This document shows positions 10,450-22,209 of a stretch of DNA of 64,000 nt, piece after piece. The translations under genes were made by a program, and so were the position numbers. Source of the stretch: Neurospora intermedia (lineage: Eukaryota; Ascomycota; Sordariomycetes; Sordariales; Sordariaceae); assembly GCA_037102815.1 (NCBI GenBank), contig BTPP01000002.1, positions 868,001-932,000 on the forward strand. Reading direction: 5' to 3'. The notes beneath the pieces were generated by a model. The model saw only the letters and a program-made list of their open reading frames with translations. It was not told where the DNA came from and searched no databases. The first letter of the stretch is position 1. Each line of letters begins with the position of its first letter.

Positions 10450-11999
10450 GTGACATTCTAATTGTGCAGCCCCGCCAGCACTAACTACACGCTTATCACC
10501 CATTAACCACCCCACCACCTTACTCTATACTTTTAAGAGTATTGAACTTATTGTCGTCGTCGCATTTCAATAAAACTATCTACATCTATCTTTCAAACTA
10601 ATCCTAATCTTCAACCTCATCGTCGTCGTCGTCGTCGTCCTTCTTTAGTTTCGTACGGCCAATCATCCACCCACCGTTTTCAATCACATCCTCATACCGC
10701 TAGCGCACTAAACGAACCTACTTATCGATCGTATTTTAATTTAATTCCTCCTACCCCTCTCTCGCCCTCTTAAATAATTCGTTAGAAGTATTAATAAATC
10801 GCGCCGTCGTATAAACGTACTAATTCGGCTTCCTCTAGTAATTTTCGATAGGCGATAGATCTAGGGAATATAAAGGATTAAAAAAGTATTTCAACCCAAC
10901 TTCTTACTTCCAACTTTTTATAATATTATTACTAACCCCGCTACTATAACTAATATTATTATCCTCCTCGAAAATAAAGTCCCTATTACTTTTATTTAAC
11001 TATTTATTAATTATAGGCTTTAAAATCTAATTTAAATATACCGTCCTACTTAATTTCCTATTTTGGTTCGTTATATAATATTTAATTAGTTTAAATTTAA
11101 ACCCCAACCTAATAACGCCCCAAATATATACTTTATAATCATCTCTAATCTCAGGCGCGGGCTCCTTACGGATATTTCGAAGCTTATACCATTTACTTCG
11201 TTAACGCAAGATATATCGACGGCCTATAGATCTTTACTTCCAACCGAAGTAAAACTTATTAGAATATTATATAATAAAGAAGTTTTCTTAATTAAACTCC
11301 TCGAATCTTTACTTATATTCACTAACCCGTTATTCGCACTTTATAATTAATAACTATTCTTTACTTTTAATAATGTACTTAGTATACCTTTATATTATAG
11401 TCAACTTTAATAATAAATTTAATAATATTAATAATATACTAATTATAATCCTACATCGCCTTACGAATCGTCTACTTATTCGCCTCAATATTATAAACGT
11501 TGGCTAGCTGGGCAATTTATAGAAGGTTGGGCACTTCCTCTGGATATTCATCATACATCTCAATAATCTTTTAATAATACTCTAATAAAAGCTTCTTCTT
11601 TTTACTATAATTTATCGGCTTCGTACGGGGGTTATCATCGTAACGAATACGACTGACTATATTACGGTAGCAGTCAAAAGCAATAGCAATAGCATTATTA
11701 TTAAACAGAATGCCTTAAGTCTTCTCAAAGTACTTAGTATAATAGATAGCGCCCTTAATTTTCGCCTTCTTAGGTATATTAAATAGGCAAGGCATTTTAA
11801 AGACGATAAACACTAAGAACGAACGATATCAAAAATAAACAACAGAGTAATCAACAGAGTAGTCAACAGACTGGCGATAGCTTCGTTTTATTTACATCAC
11901 GAAGTCTATAACGAAATTAGGTGGTGACGTTTAGTCTATTAGCTGCCTTGGCCAACGAAGCGAGCCATAGCCCCACATTTTGCACAACTAGAATGCCAC
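10450..11999 (-). mobile_element. RIP-decayed Tc1/mariner transposon
   Basis: A roughly 1.55-kb element bounded by matching inverted ends: 10450-10468 reads GTGACATTCTAATTGTGCA, and the reverse complement of 11981-11999 differs by two A/G transitions. Weaker inverted matching continues a few bases outward, so the true ends may be about 8 bp further out; a clear TA duplication was not found. The interior is AT-rich with very many TA steps, as RIP leaves, and encodes the transposase remnant on the minus strand. The distal end is about 350 bp from the ATG of the Spf1 gene. Confidence 0.85.
10604..11795 (-). pseudogene. Broken Tc1/mariner-type DDE transposase
   Basis: On the minus strand a single frame of about 396 codons from the ATG at 11795 still reads as a fungal Tc1-like transposase but is interrupted by many TAA/TAG codons where CAA, CAG, TGG or CGA are expected. 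Recognisable islands are an N-terminal helix-turn-helix region (SRIRYDDNPRTKP), a FYFGW block corresponding to the first catalytic Asp region, KVYIWGVIRLGFK, FEEDNN, and DLSPIENY corresponding to the third catalytic acidic region. It ends with an Asp run encoded by GTC/GTCGTC repeats (about 10618-10639 on the plus strand). C-to-T changes on both strands explain the stops. It cannot make an active enzyme. Confidence 0.85.
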
Positions 12000-12302
12000 A
12001 CCACCTAGTGAGGTACTGAAGCCGGGCAACAGAAAGCGCTAGTCCTGTCTGGACCTTGGCTCGGACTTGGCTAACCGTTTTGGTGGGAAAAAGTGTCCCA
12101 GGCCCGGCGGGCGAACGAGAAGAAGTGTCCAGATCGGAGACAAACACCACTCGGCACGGCAGCAGCGAGCAACCGACGCCAACGTCGACCAGAGCAACCA
12201 ACATTCGAGTATTCGATCGACAACCATCGAGTCGATTGCTCCCATTACCACCCAACATATCATACGCGCGTCGACGACACTTCCCAAAGACGACGTCGTT
12301 CA

Positions 12303-12317
12303 ATGCCGTCTCTATAG
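12303..12317 (+). promoter_or_regulatory. Upstream ORF in the SPF1 leader (5 codons with stop)
   Basis: ATG CCG TCT CTA TAG lies 31 nt upstream of, and out of frame with, the SPF1 start codon. If the transcript begins upstream of it, which is not shown, this mini-ORF could dampen translation. Confidence 0.4.
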
Positions 12318-12348
12318 TGGACAAACACCCAACCGCCGAACCGCTATC

Positions 12349-15300
12349 ATGGCGCCGCTCGTCGACAACGCGCAGATCCAGTCTGCCGATCTGTTGAGGC
12401 CGCTGCCTCTCTACCTCCACGCCTATGTCTGGCCATTCGCCATCATCTGGCCCATCTTCTTTCGCTACTATCTCGACCAAGATCTCTACGACAAGCACAT
12501 CAACGGCCAGGAATGGACCTTTGTTTGGTCCGGCACCATCATCACCATCCAGGCCCTCGTCTGGCTCTGCACCCACTGGAACATCAACCTTCGCGCTGCC
12601 TTTACCGCGAAGAAGGCCCGCTCCGTTAACGATGCCCAGCTGATCAAGGTCATTCCCGTCGCCAACGCGGGTATCTCTGATATCTGCCCCATTGTCCGCG
12701 ATACTGTTAGTTTGCCCTTATCAAGCAACCCCAATAGGAAGATAGAGAGAAGAAAAGACAGATTGCTAACTCGAACCACCTCATAGGCCGGAGGCAAGAC
12801 CAACATCTCTTTCCTCTTCCAGAAGCGCCGATTCCTCTACAATGCCGAGACCAACTCCTTCAGCACCCTCACGTACCAGATCGACGATGAGCCCAAGCCC
12901 AAGCTTGAGGTCTTCCAAAAGTCCAAGGGTATCACGACTGCCTCGGAGCTCGACCGGCTAGAGCAGCACTACGGCACCAACACGTTCGATATCCCCGTCC
13001 CTACCTTCACAGAGCTCTTCAAGGAACACGCCGTCGCTCCCTTCTTCGTGTTCCAGGTCTTCTGCGTCGGTCTGTGGATGCTGGACGAATATTGGTACTA
13101 CTCGCTCTTCACCCTGTTCATGCTCGTCGTCTTCGAGAGCACCGTTGTCTGGCAGCGCCAGCGCACCCTCAACGAGTTCCGCAGCATGAGCATCAAGCCC
13201 TATGAGATCTACGTCTACCGCCTTGGCAAGTGGACCGAGACCACGAGCGACAAGCTTCTCCCCGGAGATCTTGTCTCGGTTACTCGTACAAAGGAGGACA
13301 GCGGTGTTGCTTGCGACATGCTCTTGGTGGAGGGAACTGCCATCGTCAACGAGGCCATGCTTTCCGGCGAGAGTACCCCTCTGTTGAAGGACTCCATCCA
13401 GCTCCGTCCCGGTGAGGCCCAGATCGACCCCGAGGGTCTGGACAAGAACGCTTTCCTCTGGGGCGGCACCAAGGTCCTCCAGATCACCCACGGCAACCCC
13501 GATGAGGAGAAGCCCAAGCTTGCCTCTGGTGTTCCCACTCCTCCTGACAACGGCGCCATGGCTATCGTTACCAAGACCGGTTTTGAGACTTCCCAGGGTA
13601 GCTTGGTTCGCACCATGATCTACTCGACTGAGCGCGTCTCCGCCAACAACGCCGAGGCTCTGTTCTTCATTCTGTTCCTCCTCATCTTCGCCCTTGCCGC
13701 TTCTTGGTACGTCTGGGATGAGGGTGTTCGCAAGGACCGCAAGCGCTCCAAGCTTCTGCTCGACTGCGTCTTGATTGTCACCAGTGTCGTCCCCCCCGAG
13801 CTGCCCATGGAGCTTAGCTTGGCTGTCAACACTAGCTTGTCTGCTCTTGCCAAGTTTGCCATCTTCTGCACTGAGCCTTTCAGAATCCCCTTTGCCGGCC
13901 GTATCGACGTTGCCTGCTTCGACAAGACTGGTACTTTGACCGGCGAGGATCTCGTTGTCGAGGGTATTGCTGGTCTTGGCCTCGGCCATTCCGGTACCGA
14001 CACCCCACGCGAGTCGGATGGTGCTCACAGCCACATGACCCCTGTTGACGAGGCCGGTTTGGAGACTACTCTTGTTCTGGCCACCGCCCACGCTCTTGTC
14101 AGACTCGACGAGGGAGACATTGTCGGTGATCCTATGGAGAAAGCTACTCTTACTGCCCTCGGCTGGTCTCTTGGCCAGAACGATATGCTCAAGACCAAGA
14201 CTGGCGCCAAGAGCACCGTTCTTGGTAACGTTCAGGTTAAGCGCCGCTTCCAGTTCTCCAGTGCCCTGAAGCGTCAGAGCTCCGTCGCCACGATCAATGC
14301 CACCGACTCCAAGACCGGTCAGAAGCTCAGAGGCACTTTTGTTGGTGTCAAGGGTGCGCCCGAGACCATCATGAAGATGCTGGTTACCGTCCCCAAGGAC
14401 TACGAAGAGACCTACAAATACTTTACCCGCCGCGGTTCCCGTGTTTTGGCTCTTGCCTACAAGCAACTGTCTACCGAAAACGAGCTGGGCGCCAGCAAGA
14501 TCAACGACCTTAAGCGCGAGAACGTTGAGGCTGACCTCACCTTTGCCGGATTCCTTGTTCTCCAGTGCCCTCTTAAGGAGGATGCTAAGCAGGCCGTTCA
14601 GATGCTCAACGAGAGCAGCCACCGTGTCGTCATGATTACTGGAGATAACCCGCTTACTGCCGTCCATGTCGCTAGGGAAGTCGAGATTGTCGACCGTGAC
14701 GTTCTCATCTTGGATGCCCCTGAGCACAGCGTTCATGGCGAGGAGAAGCTCATCTGGCGCAGCGTCGATGACAAGGTTAACATTGAGGTCGACCCTACCA
14801 AGCCCATTGACCCCGAGATCATCAAGACCAAGGATCTGTGTGTTACCGGTTACGCTTTGGCCAAGTTTAAGGGACAGGTTGGTTGGAAGACGCTTCTCCG
14901 CTACACTTGGGTTTACGCTCGTGTCTCGCCCAAGCAAAAGGAAGACATTCTCCTCGGTCTCAAGGATATGGGCTACTACACTCTCATGGCTGGTGATGGC
15001 ACCAACGATGTTGGTGCGCTCAAGCAGGCCCATATCGGTGTTGCTCTCCTCAACGGTACTCAGGAAGATCTCGTCCGCATTGCCGAGCACGCTCGTAACA
15101 ACAAGATCAAGGATATGTACCAGAAGCAGGTTGATCTCATGAAGCGCTGGGGCCAACCCGCTCCTCCTGTCCCCGCTCTGATTGCTCACCTCTACCCGCC
15201 TGGACCTTCCAACCCGCACTATAACGCGGCTATGGAGCGTGAGGCGGCGAAGAAGGGTATCACAGTCGAGAAGCTTGCCAAGTCTCTTCACCACCCTGCT

Positions 15301-16386
15301 GCTATCGAGACTGTCACCTCCCCTGGCGCCCAAGCTCTCATCAACCAGGACCCCAAGCAGAGACAGGCTGCGGCGGCTCAGAAGGCTTCCTCGTTTGCTG
15401 ACAAGCTTACCTCTGGTATGATGGATATGGAAATGGATGACGATGAGCCTCCCACGCTCAAGCTTGGTGATGCCTCGGTCGCTGCTCCCTTCACGTCCAA
15501 GCTTCGTAACGTTGTTGCCATTCCCAACATCATCCGTCAAGGCCGCTGCACTCTGGTTGCCACCATCCAGATGTACAAGATTCTTGCCCTCAACTGCCTG
15601 ATCAGCGCCTACAGCTTGTCTGTCCTCTACCTTGAGGGCATCAAGTTTGGTGATGGCCAGATTACCATCAGCGGTATGCTTATGAGCGTCTGCTTCCTGT
15701 CCATCTCGCGCGCCAAGTCGGTCGAGGGTCTCTCCAAGGAGCGTCCCCAGCCCAACATCTTCAACTTTTACATCATCGGCTCCATCCTTGGCCAGTTTGC
15801 CGTGCACGTGGTCACTCTAATCTACATTGCTCGCTTCTGCGACCAGCTCGAACCTCGCTCCGAGAGCGTCGACCTCGAGGCCGAGTTCTCCCCTTCGCTG
15901 CTCAACTCTGCCGTCTACCTCCTTCAGCTCATCCAGCAGATCTCTACTTTTGCTGTCAACTACCAAGGCCGTCCCTTCCGCGAGTCTCTGTCTGAGAACA
16001 AGGGCATGTTTTACGGCATTGTTGGTGTCACTGCCATTGCTTTCGCCTGCTCCACCGAGATGGTTCCCGAGCTTAACGAAGCGATGAAGCTCGTGCCCTT
16101 CAAGGATGAGTTCAAGTGGACGATGACTATTGTCATGATCTTGGACTACGTAGCGTGCTGGCTCATTGAGGTTGTGTTCAAGTACCTGTTCAGCGATCTC
16201 AAGGCTCGCGACATTGCGGTGCGCAGGGAGGATCAGCTTGAGAGGGAGAGGGCGCGCAAGGCGGAGGAGCTCAAGAAGTTGGAGGAGGTGAAGAGGAAGA
16301 AGGAGGAGGAAGAGGAGAAGGCAAGAATGGAGAAGGTGGCCGAGTTTGAGAGGCGGTTGCGGGCTAGAATGGGAGGGAGTGCTTGA
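12349..16386 (+). CDS. SPF1: P5A-type ATPase, ER membrane (Spf1/Cod1)
   Basis: Two exons, 12349-12705 and 12787-16386, joined across an 81-nt intron (GTTAGT...CATAG), giving 1318 aa. P5A ATPases sit in the ER membrane and, from work on yeast Spf1 and human ATP13A1, remove mis-inserted transmembrane helices. Diagnostic features: PPELP at 455-459 (the P5A membrane motif in TM4), the phosphorylated Asp in FDKTGT (D498), an SGES actuator loop, GDGTND hinge, paired N-terminal hydrophobic segments (LYLHAYVWPFAIIWPIFF and the next), and six hydrophobic segments near the C-terminus. It ends in a Lys/Glu-rich coiled coil, longer than in yeast (1215 aa). The chosen ATG is the first in frame. Strong C-ending codon bias suggests high expression. 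A 949-codon antisense frame across it is a codon-bias shadow. Confidence 0.96.
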
Positions 16387-17117
16387 TAGCTGTGGTCATG
16401 ATGTGGCATCTTGATGAATGTTATGACTTGACTACCTGAGGGTTAGAAAATGGGGTGAGTGAACTGGATATGTTTGAAGACCAATTAAACTACATGTTTA
16501 TAATAGGGGGAGTCGTGATAGAATTGTTGCTGTACAATACATATACTAGGATAGACTATGAAGCAGATTAGATGTGTCTTCCAGTGGTTGTTGTGATGCT
16601 TCTCTGACCCCAAAATTTTCCCCAATTGACAGACGCAAATTCCGCTGACACCCTGAAAATTATCGAGGCTCTTCGGGATGAACTGACCCTTTTGCCCGGA
16701 TGCAACATATTATGGTATGATCGATTGCTTCCTGGTTCCATGGCGCTGTAGACAAGTGACGGGAGTGCACAGACCATGGAACCTCCCCCAAGTCCTCCGT
16801 CTCATTGTCCTCAGCGACAAGTGACTTCGTTGGGAGGTGCTGTCATTGCTGCCTCAGGCGCCACATGTTCACAGTGTGACAGTGGGCTTGGGCCTCCACA
16901 GCGCACAAGCTGGAAAGGGCGGGGTATCCCCAGCCGACCATTCCGAAATGTTGAACGGCTGCGCTAAGCCGGATTGGGCGGGCCCAGGAACGAGACAATT
17001 CGTTGCACAGCTTCATCAACATTTCGCGCGCGCCGCCGACAATCCAACTTCTGTTCCTTTCTCTCTTCTCTCCCAACCGTCGTCACTCATCCCGTCACGT
17101 CGTCCACCATAGCAACC
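16387..17117. other. Intergenic SPF1-MDH
   Basis: 3' flank of SPF1 and promoter/leader of the malate dehydrogenase gene, ending in a pyrimidine-rich stretch (about 17050-17110) typical of fungal start regions. No other gene seen. Confidence 0.5.
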
Positions 17118-18246
17118 ATGTTCGCCGCTTCCAGAATCCAGACCCGTGCCTTCTCGGCCTCTGCCCGCCAGGTATGTTAGTTGTTATTGTCCTCCCATGA
17201 GCAATTATCATGTGCTTGGCTTGTCCAGCAAGCTCCTCCAAGCTCGAGACCACCACACGTTGCTAACATCACCACCCCCAACACTACAGCTTACCAAGGT
17301 CTCCGTCCTTGGTGCCGCCGGTGGCATTGGCCAGCCCCTCTCCCTCCTCCTCAAGCTCAACCCCAGAGTCTCCGAGCTCGCCCTCTACGATATCCGTGGC
17401 GCCCCCGGTGTCGGTGCTGATCTCTCCCACATCAACACCAAGAGCACCGTCAAGGGCTACGAGCCCACCGCCTCCGGTCTCGCCGATGCCCTCAAGGGCT
17501 CTGAAATCGTCCTTATCCCCGCCGGTGTCCCCCGCAAGCCCGGCATGACCCGTGACGACCTCTTCAACACCAACGCCTCCATCGTCCGCGACCTCGCCAA
17601 GGCCTGCGCCGAGTCGTGCCCCGAGGCCAACATCCTCGTCATCTCCAACCCCGTCAACTCCACCGTCCCCATCGTCTCCGAGATCTTCAAGAAGGCCGGT
17701 GTCTACAACCCCAAGCGCCTCTTCGGTGTCACCACCCTCGACGTCGTCCGCGCCTCCCGCTTCGTTTCCGAGATCAAGGGCACCGACCCCAAGGACGAGA
17801 ACATCACCGTCGTCGGTGGCCACTCCGGCGTCACCATCGTCCCCCTCTTCTCCCAGAGCAAGCACCCCGAACTCTCCAAGAACGAGCAGCTCATCCACCG
17901 CGTCCAGTTCGGTGGTGACGAGGTCGTCAAGGCCAAGGACGGTGCCGGTTCCGCCACTCTTTCCATGGCCATGGCCGGTGCCCGCATGGCCGAGTCCCTC
18001 CTCCGCGCCGCCCAGGGCGAGAAGGGCGTCATCGAGCCCACCTTTGTCGACTCCCCTCTCTACAAGGACCAGGGCATCGACTTCTTCGCCTCCAAGGTCG
18101 AGCTCGGCCCCAACGGTGTCGAGAAGATCTATCCCGTCGGCCCCATCGATGAGGTTGAGCAGAAGCTCCTTGATGCTTGCCTTGTTGACCTCAAGAAGAA
18201 CATCCAGAAGGGCAAGGACTTTGTCGCCGCCAACCCCGGCAAATAA
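17118..18246 (+). CDS. MDH1: Malate dehydrogenase, mitochondrial
   Basis: Exon 1 17118-17171 encodes [18 protein letters not shown], an Arg/Ser-rich mitochondrial presequence; a 118-nt intron (GTATGT...CACTACAG) leads to exon 2, 17290-18246. Total 336 aa. The enzyme interconverts malate and oxaloacetate with NAD+ in the TCA cycle. Motifs: [13 protein letters not shown] Rossmann loop, substrate Arg in [31 protein letters not shown] with the catalytic Asp, and GGHSG with the catalytic His. The C-terminus (ANPGK) is not a peroxisomal signal. Placing the intron exactly after the presequence separates targeting from the enzyme body. Codon use is extremely C-rich, as in highly expressed fungal genes. 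Confidence 0.97.
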
Positions 18247-19894
18247 GTGCATTCTCTCTCTACAACTAGCGATAGCTTAGAGAAGTGTGACTGAAGCGAG
18301 CGGCGCATTTTTCTTTCACGTCTCTAACCGACTACGCTGTTCTCGATCTCTAGCGACATTCACATGCGCAATTGGGTGTGTCTGCATGGGAACGGGTCAG
18401 CACAATTGGTGGAGATGGACGAGAAAGTAGCCATCGGTGTATCATCGGAACATGACGGAAATGGGTGGAGGTAGTTTCTCAACCAGGACTATACAAACAA
18501 ATCGTCGCGGCCATGACGGAAGGAAGTGGAGTTGGGAGCCATTGTTGTTACTACTATATACGTACCTACTATCGATATCCATATCGAGTGAGAGGTTTCA
18601 GTTTTTCTCGGGCGAAGCCTCATTCACAAAAAAAAGTTACTGGCCTTTGGTTGAAAGCTTGTTCCTTCCTGCTTGTTTCCTAGCATTAATGTATAACTAT
18701 CATGACCTTGAATGATTGCTTGTTTCGCTCCTCTTTCTTCCCGTCTTTGTCCTCGATTCGGCTGGGACTTCGCTTGATGGCATCGTCCCTAACTGCATCA
18801 GCTACATTTCCCATCGCGACGAGCCCAGCCAGCGCCAACCGAGATAAGATATCTAGCCATCCAAGCCAGGCGGACCACCGGAAATAGTGGCAGGAGTCAA
18901 GACAAGCACAAGTGGATTCCCTCTTCTAATTATACCCACCTTCATAGATACACCGTACCCATCATCTCCCGCTGTTCCCGAACGCGCGAGACTAAAGCGA
19001 GCGGTCGAACGGGCCGGGCCCGCCGGACTGACCTACTGCCCCTGGAACAGAACAAGCGGTTGTTGCAGTGGCTGGGGGATCCATTGGGAGATGCCGGCGG
19101 CAATTGGCGGGAGGATAACGTCTACTGTGTACATCACCAGCTTCGTTGATTCTCACCACAAGTCCACCCTCACTTACTCATTTACTCACTTAGGTACTCA
19201 CTCACTCATGGGTCTTCGCGATCGGCTGGCAACTATGAGGAATGGACGGTCCTGTCGGCGTCAGGTGTGGACCATCTATACCTACCTAGGTTACCATATT
19301 ACATACAGCCTTCATCAGAGAGTTGGCTGTTCAAGGCTCAAGCACCCTGGGTATATCGCCAAATTCTACACTACACTACACTAGTATCGTGGTATCGTCG
19401 AGACCTGATCGTCAAACTTCAACCTTTTTTTTTTTTTTTTTTCATGTTTTCTGATCGCAACAATCGACACGGGATAAAGCAAAAGAACGATAGATTCGAT
19501 CAACTACCGTACTTCTGTTTTACTGACTGACTACGAAAAACCAGTTATTTCTTGTCACTTCCTGTTCCCCACGTAGATGTAAGATGACGCCTTATTTGTT
19601 GCTGAACGTATCTTCCCTCTCGTTCCCTAATCTTTAGCCATGGCCATATTCCACTAGCGCCTTCCTGGTACTTGATGTACACGTATCACTACCTCGAAAG
19701 TGCCAACGATAGGTAGGTGCCTCAATTCTCAAGGAACAAACTCCACGCCACCCACCCGTCTACAACCTCCGTGCTCCCCTCCCCAATAGAAGAGTATGGG
19801 CCAGGGCTAGACAAGTCAATCCTACCCCCAGATCATTCTAAGGCCCACCAGCCATAACCGTCATTACTTCCATCGTCTTCCCACCCACAACCAC
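18247..19894. other. Intergenic, no supported gene
   Basis: Contains a poly(T) run near 19424-19442, TACCTACC-type simple repeats and several short frames. None has recognisable domains. Confidence 0.45.
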
Positions 19895-20654
19895 TTACTG
19901 GCCCGGCACCACCGTTTCCCACGCATTACCTCCCTGATCCTCCCCCTCCTGTGCCTTTGGACTCGCTTGAGCCTGGGCCTGTGCCTGAGCCTGGGCCTGA
20001 GCCTGGGCCTGGGCTTGTACTTGTGCTTGAGCCTGGGCCTGTGCCTGTGTCTGTGGGCCTTGTGATACCGATGCCGAGGCCGAGTTCGAGCTGGGCGCGT
20101 GCTCTACCTGAGCTGGAGTTGTAGCAGCAGGAGGTGGAGGAGGAGGAGGAGGAGCAGCGACGGGGGGCTGTAGTAGTGTGGTTGTTGTTAGTGGCACTAT
20201 ACTGTGTTGACTGCGGAGATTTAAGAGAAGAAACGAGTGGGAGGAGTGGAGGGGATTGTAAGGGGTGTTAACGGTATGGGATGATTTGGGACTGGAGTAG
20301 AAGGGGATTGGGTAGGGGAGTATAGGGGGAGGGAGAGTCGGGGAGGGTAGGTAGGATGGAAAGGATGAAGGGGACCGATGGGTGAGATGTGAGTAGCAGG
20401 AATTTCATTCCTCGGTAGGAAGACACGAATCGGTCATGGCGCTTCCCAACTTGCTTCGAGCAACAATAACCAGAAGAAAGAGAAAGACAGGTTTGTTAAC
20501 GCACCGGAATGACCGTAAACGTCTTATACGGTGCCCCAACCGTAAGGGTGGAAGATCTGGTGGTTGTTTGTATGCCTTCGATGTGTGCTTCGGGGGCAGC
20601 AAAGGAAGAAGGGATTTGCCCAAACAGCAGGGCGACGTAGACGAGAAGGAACAT
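19895..20654 (-). CDS. Predicted small secreted protein with Ala-Gln dipeptide repeats
   Basis: Proposed two-exon model: exon 1 20654-20505 encodes 50 residues beginning MFLLVYVALLFGQIPSSFAA, a good signal peptide with likely cleavage after SFA; the donor is GTGCGT at 20504. The acceptor is ACTACAG ending at 20168, preceded by a consensus CTAAC branch site, and exon 2 runs 20167-19895. The join keeps frame and gives 140 aa. After the signal peptide come Thr/Ser-rich sequence, a poly-Pro block, then about 16 AQ/VQ dipeptides. No known domain; likely cell-wall or extracellular. The 336-nt intron is long for this genome and further introns are possible, so the middle is uncertain. Confidence 0.5.
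19966..20050. repeat. Hexamer minisatellite encoding Ala-Gln repeats
   Basis: Tandem variants of GCCTGG/GCCTGT/GCCTGA on the plus strand, read as (CAGGCC)n on the minus strand inside the predicted secreted-protein gene. Such arrays change length easily, so the protein repeat is expected to vary between strains. Confidence 0.75.
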
Positions 20655-22209
20655 TGTGATGGTAATCGTGGCAATGTCGTGATGATGATGGAGTCGGTCA
20701 GATTATTGGTGGGGAAATGAGTTGGATGTATTGAGGAAGAAGAGGTCGTTTTGAGGATGAGGAACTTCAGTTGGAAGGGATAAAGTCTGTGGCTCGGGCA
20801 AGCTGGGCGGATCAAACTGCGTGGAGGTAGGGTTTCGATGTGTCCTCAACTTGTCTTGTGGCATTTTCATTTGTCTTTCTGGTCTGTCCTTGGCTACATC
20901 CTGTTTTCTTGGTGGCGATATACCAAATTGAGGGCATTGATGCAGCAACAAGCTTCCCGTGCATCCATCTGCCATCAGCCATCATGAATTCCCAAGTTCA
21001 GCATCAAAGAGAAGCTGTTGAATAGAATGCTCAACTCTCGATCCATCAAAGCTTGTAGTTCTCAAGTTGAGTTATCAGCTCAGGGCAAGACCTTCTAGGG
21101 TGTCTTCATTCTGCAGCATTTCCAGAGAGGGTGAACGGTAATATACCTAGAGGTGATGTTCTGGTCATCGAGATGTTCTGGAGATCAAGTGAATAACGGA
21201 GTCATCATTGCTATCACAGAGGAGCCGGAGTCATAAGCGCTGGATGTTCCGTCACAGAAGCGCATCAGACTGCTGCTGGCAAGAAAACAAGAAGGATTCA
21301 TCTGCACATCAGAGAAAGTTGGGGAAAGTACGAGTGGCATATATGCAGCGACTTCCACTTGGTATCGATGAGGTAGGCAACTGACCAGCACCTACCACTA
21401 CCAGCTGGACGATTATGGCCCTTCCTTCTTTCCAGTTTGGACAGGCTGGCAGTGTCAGAGCTCCGGGCGTGCCTGTATACTCCGAGTGTTGCCTCATTAT
21501 ATCCGTCTTAGGTGAACATCGCCGAGGCGTCCTCACGCTGTCGTCGCTGCATTGAAATTCCGACAGGTACTGTATGATCTTGCACTTTCCCAGAAAATCC
21601 AGATTCCAGATCTGTCTGGCATCGCAGGGTTCATAATTTGCCATTTGCGTACTCTTGCGTTTGGCTGTATGTATGTGATCACTGAAGCGAACAGCTGATG
21701 TTTAACCCTGGGTTGCCGGACTGACCTGAAATCTGGATTTCGCAAGATACTACAATGATACGGTGGTGTACCAGTTTTGTCAACTCGAACCAAGATTTAT
21801 CCCGTCCACTACATGTATCCAAGGAGTTACTTATGCATATGGAAACCCGAACCCACCAAGACCCCTCACATTACTCCCACCACTTCCTGCCTTCGCTCCT
21901 CCATTCCTTTCCCCCTCTCCCCAGGTCATCACCTTCTCAATTGGGTGCTGTCCATCATTAGTCCACTCCAACCTGCTCAACCTTCCCACAAGCCCTCAAA
22001 CTCGAATTGCAAGTCAAAACAATGACACCCATCATCCTGGCACCGCCACCCCCTTGGCCCTTTCCAGCTCCTGCATAAGCACCCGCATCAGCATCTGCAT
22101 CATCTCCCCAGTTACAACTAAGGATAGCAACCCAGTGCAGACCCTTCTCCAAACTTCGACCAACCTTCCCCTTCGTCGGCACCTACACCACCTTGGGCCC
22201 GTCACAAGC
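20655..22209. other. Intergenic, no supported gene
   Basis: Flanks two minus-strand secreted-protein genes. A 281-codon plus-strand frame starting at 21763 overlaps the downstream gene antisense and has no domain; I treat it as a shadow. Confidence 0.45.

Noticed and set aside
12067-12348. In-frame extension upstream of the SPF1 ATG
   Set aside because: There is no ATG in that extension; the family-like N-terminus begins at 12349.
12958-15807. 949-codon minus-strand open frame across SPF1
   Set aside because: It is the antisense mirror of a gene with strong C/G third-position bias; it has no domain and a low-complexity Asp/Leu/Gly composition.
17284-18252. 322-codon minus-strand open frame across malate dehydrogenase
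   Set aside because: Antisense shadow of a codon-biased gene; Gly/Asp-rich without domain.
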